DNA from: Triglochin maritima
Taxonomy: Eukaryota > Streptophyta > Magnoliopsida > Alismatales > Juncaginaceae
Assembly (NCBI GenBank): GCA_963682175.1
Contig: OY821772.1
Location: 55,202,925-55,266,924 of the forward strand
Length of the DNA stretch: 64,000 nucleotides
Reading direction: 5' to 3'
Position numbers and translations under genes: made by a program. The notes below the pieces were generated by a model. That model worked only from the letters and a program-made list of their open reading frames with translations, did no database searches and was not told where the DNA came from. Below are positions 61,919 to 64,000 of this stretch, one piece after another. Each line of letters begins with the position of its first letter. The first letter of the stretch is position 1.

Positions 61919-63416
61919 TGTTGGCCTTTTGGTCTTAATCTATATTAATTTTGATGATTAATCGAACTAATCTTAATCAATCAATCAAAGTGAGCAAACA
62001 CGATTACATGCATTGCATACATACTTGTATATTTGCAATCATCTTAATATGGTGATCAAGACAATCAAGGAAAGAAGCATTGAGACAAAGACATCAAGAC
62101 TTGTAATAAAAACTTTGGACCAAGACATGTAATTTTGTATTTATTGAGTCCATAATGTTTAATGTAAACTAGAGCATTAGGATTCTGTCACGTCAAGATT
62201 CGGTAAACCGAACTCCTCAAGGTCCACCGAAACCCTTCTAGTTTGGTCCACCGAACACATATCGGTTATCTGAATGCTTCCCACCAGTAAATATAAGTCT
62301 CTTTGGAATTGCCCTGTCGGAAGACCGAACCACCTTCGGTTGACTTTGCTCCAACGGTCGCATTTGAATCAACTCCCTAGAGCCCAATTGAGTTGTCATA
62401 ATTTGGACGACTGAATGTGTATCGGTCAACCGAGTCCTTATTGGCTTTAGGCGCCCAACGACTATTTACATGTGGCACTTGACTGTTGTATCCAACGACT
62501 ATTTGAGCCTTAACTTTCAGCGCAAAAATCGCACTAACTTCGGTTTACCAAAGTATACACGGTCAACCGAACTTGAGTAGATCAGAGTCCAGCCAATCCT
62601 ACTGTCCACCTTGGAATGGTGAACCGAATGGAATTTGGTTAACCGAACTTAATTAAAGCTAAATTAATAAGAGTTACTGGAAGTTGATGAACGGTGATCC
62701 GAACCATATTCGGTCAACCATAAGCTTAGTTCAGACCAATCAAACCATTGTGTCTCGGACTACCGTTACTTAAACGGTTGACCGAACCTAGTCTAAAATC
62801 TGCCCGAGCTTAAGTCACATCTTGCTTTTCATTGGTCAATTTCCCCACTAACTCCCAAACGGCTAGTAGAGCTTGAAAGCTCATAAATAGGACCACATTT
62901 GTTGATTTTGAGACTCTTGAACACTCCTTATCTATCTCATACTCAAAGTCAAATCTTCTTCATCTTCAAACTCTCAATCCCCAACACTCAAGCCAAAACT
63001 TTACCACTTGTATATCCAATTCCATATCAATATCCAAGTGTGCTTCAGTATAGAGTGTTAGTTAGATTGTGATTCCTCCATATTCAAGAATCACCAAAGA
63101 GTTGTAAAGCTTCGAGAAAGCTCCCTCTTGGGTTGTGAGAGGAGACACGAGCGAGACGAAATTATTTGCAAGACTCGGTGGTTGTAAACGGCGTTGATCT
63201 CGGCCCGGAATGGAGATCGGTTAGTGGAACCGTAAGCGAGGCTCGGAGGATCGAGCGAGGCTTGCGAGAAGGACTAGGACCGGGTGCGGTGCCGAACCTC
63301 TCTAAACTCCGGTGTCGACAAATTTGTGGTTTGCAATTGTCTCTTCCCTTAATCCTTCAATTAATATTTTTACTTCCGTAATTATCCAGTGATTAGAGGA
63401 TCATAGATCCAAACAA
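61919..63416 (+). mobile_element. LTR of the CGGTCGACCG family
   Basis: Begins TGTTGGCCTTTTGG, like the LTR at 30336. It has the same order of parts: a CGGTT(A/G)ACCGAA-like cluster (62200-62800), CAAACGGCTAG before a TATA-like ATAAATAGG (62884), a C/T-rich leader, then GGTTGTGAGAGGAG and a CTAGGACC(G)GG block that also occurs near 31380-31540. The 3' limit is set at the ATAGATCCAAACA similarity to the other LTR end. The 5-bp sequence before it (ACGAT) has no partner found, so solo or truncated status is open. Confidence 0.7.
62200..62800. repeat. CGGTTGACCGAA-like motif cluster in LTR
   Basis: Many degenerate copies of CGGT(T/C)(A/G/C)ACCGAA, such as CGGTAAACCGAA, GGTCCACCGAA and CGGTCAACCGA, upstream of the TATA-like sequence of this LTR. 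They are more diverged than those at 30668-31080. Confidence 0.7.
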
Positions 63417-63615
63417 CAAAAACCGCACAACTCTTTGAGTTTCGACCCGTATTTCACGTCTTCACTGACGTCGTGCACTTACGGTAATTAAAATGATGAA
63501 ACTGTACGCATCGAGCACGTATCGAATCTATCGAGCAAACAAAAATATTTCATAATATTCCTGAACTTGTGGTTCCCATGAGTACCAGAATTGAGGTAGT
63601 TGTTCTTGAAGTTGT

Positions 63616-64000
63616 TGTTGGCTTTTTGGCATTAATCCGTGTTTTGATAATTTAATCAACCTAATCTTAATCACAATCAAATGTAGTGTAGCACACACAA
63701 TGCATGAAAGATATATTGTATTGTGCTAACATCTACAGGTGATCAATACTCAAGGAAGAATGAAATTGAAGTCAAGACATGTAATCAAGCTTTCGAAGAC
63801 ATGTAATTTGCCATTTATCTTGAGTCTGAGGAATTTATGTAAACGTGAGCATACAAGAGATAAAACTTACTCACATATACACTAGGTTCTTTGTAAATGT
63901 CACACACAAAAATTCACATCATTTGGACTTCAATAGATCACCCAAACATTAACCATAAAATCACTAAATAAAATCTAATATGCTTGTGCTAAACGGTCGA
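63616..64000 (+). mobile_element. LTR start of the same family, cut by window end
   Basis: Starts TGTTGGCTTTTTGGCATTAA and aligns by eye with the first 380 bp of the LTRs at 30336 and 61919 (shared TAATCAA, AGACATGTAAT and GAGTC blocks). The rest lies outside the window. A GGTCGA word, possibly the start of the motif cluster, appears at its last bases. Confidence 0.7.

Overview
This is a stretch of nuclear genome from a flowering plant, most likely a eudicot. The genes are split by AT-rich GT-AG introns, their products are plant-specific or plant-type (a shugoshin, a CYP97-type carotenoid hydroxylase, an LRR receptor kinase of the RGF-receptor type), and the space between them is filled with Mutator-like (MULE), hAT, SINE, LINE and LTR elements. 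The species cannot be named from the sequence alone.

Five host genes can be reconstructed exon by exon with continuous reading frames: a METTL21-type lysine methyltransferase (+, 219-6939), shugoshin (+, 13691-17028), inosine triphosphate pyrophosphatase (-, 20337-17675, convergent with shugoshin), a CYP97A/LUT5-type cytochrome P450 (+, about 32076-38978) and an RGI/RGFR-type LRR receptor kinase (+, 56652-60140). They form no operon or pathway. They are ordinary single-copy-looking genes separated by mobile DNA.

The mobile fraction is the remarkable part. Four MULEs are present. M1 (7538-11605) is decayed but keeps a perfect 9-bp target-site duplication (TSD) and a MuDR-like layout, with both genes reading inward from first exons near the ends. 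M2 (about 21461-31900) is old; it carries a broken mudrA-type transposase and a plant-mobile-domain (PMD) gene, and has itself received two solo LTRs. M3 (about 42731-44500) is a small non-autonomous relative of M4. M4 (46568-55829) has a perfect 9-bp TSD and two apparently intact, convergent, spliced genes: a 710-aa FAR1-type transposase and a 1034-aa protein combining a PMD/DUF1985-like domain, a roughly 300-residue Glu/Arg/Lys-rich coiled coil and an Ulp1-type protease domain.

M3 and M4 are packed with a short word, TGTCCGG (often TGTCCGGA, with a TCCGGA palindrome core), in five large arrays: upstream of the transposase, inside an intron of each M4 gene, between the two M4 genes, and through most of M3. 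M1 and M2 carry different palindromic words of their own, and the LTR family carries a fourth (CGGTCGACCG-like). This recalls the sequence-specific anti-silencing motifs of Arabidopsis VANDAL elements. It is the best candidate here for an undescribed system: an accessory protein or transposase paired with its own private motif array. That pairing is inference.

Layout: 0-7 kb methyltransferase gene with a LINE scrap in an intron; 7.5-11.6 kb M1; 11.6-13.2 kb small MITE/hAT pieces; 13.7-20.3 kb shugoshin and ITPase (SINE in ITPase intron 1); 21.5-31.9 kb M2 with nested LTRs; 32-39 kb CYP97A; 39-42.7 kb mostly featureless; 42.7-44.5 kb M3; 46.6-55.8 kb M4; 56.7-60.1 kb receptor kinase; 61.9-64 kb two LTRs of the CGGTCGACCG family.
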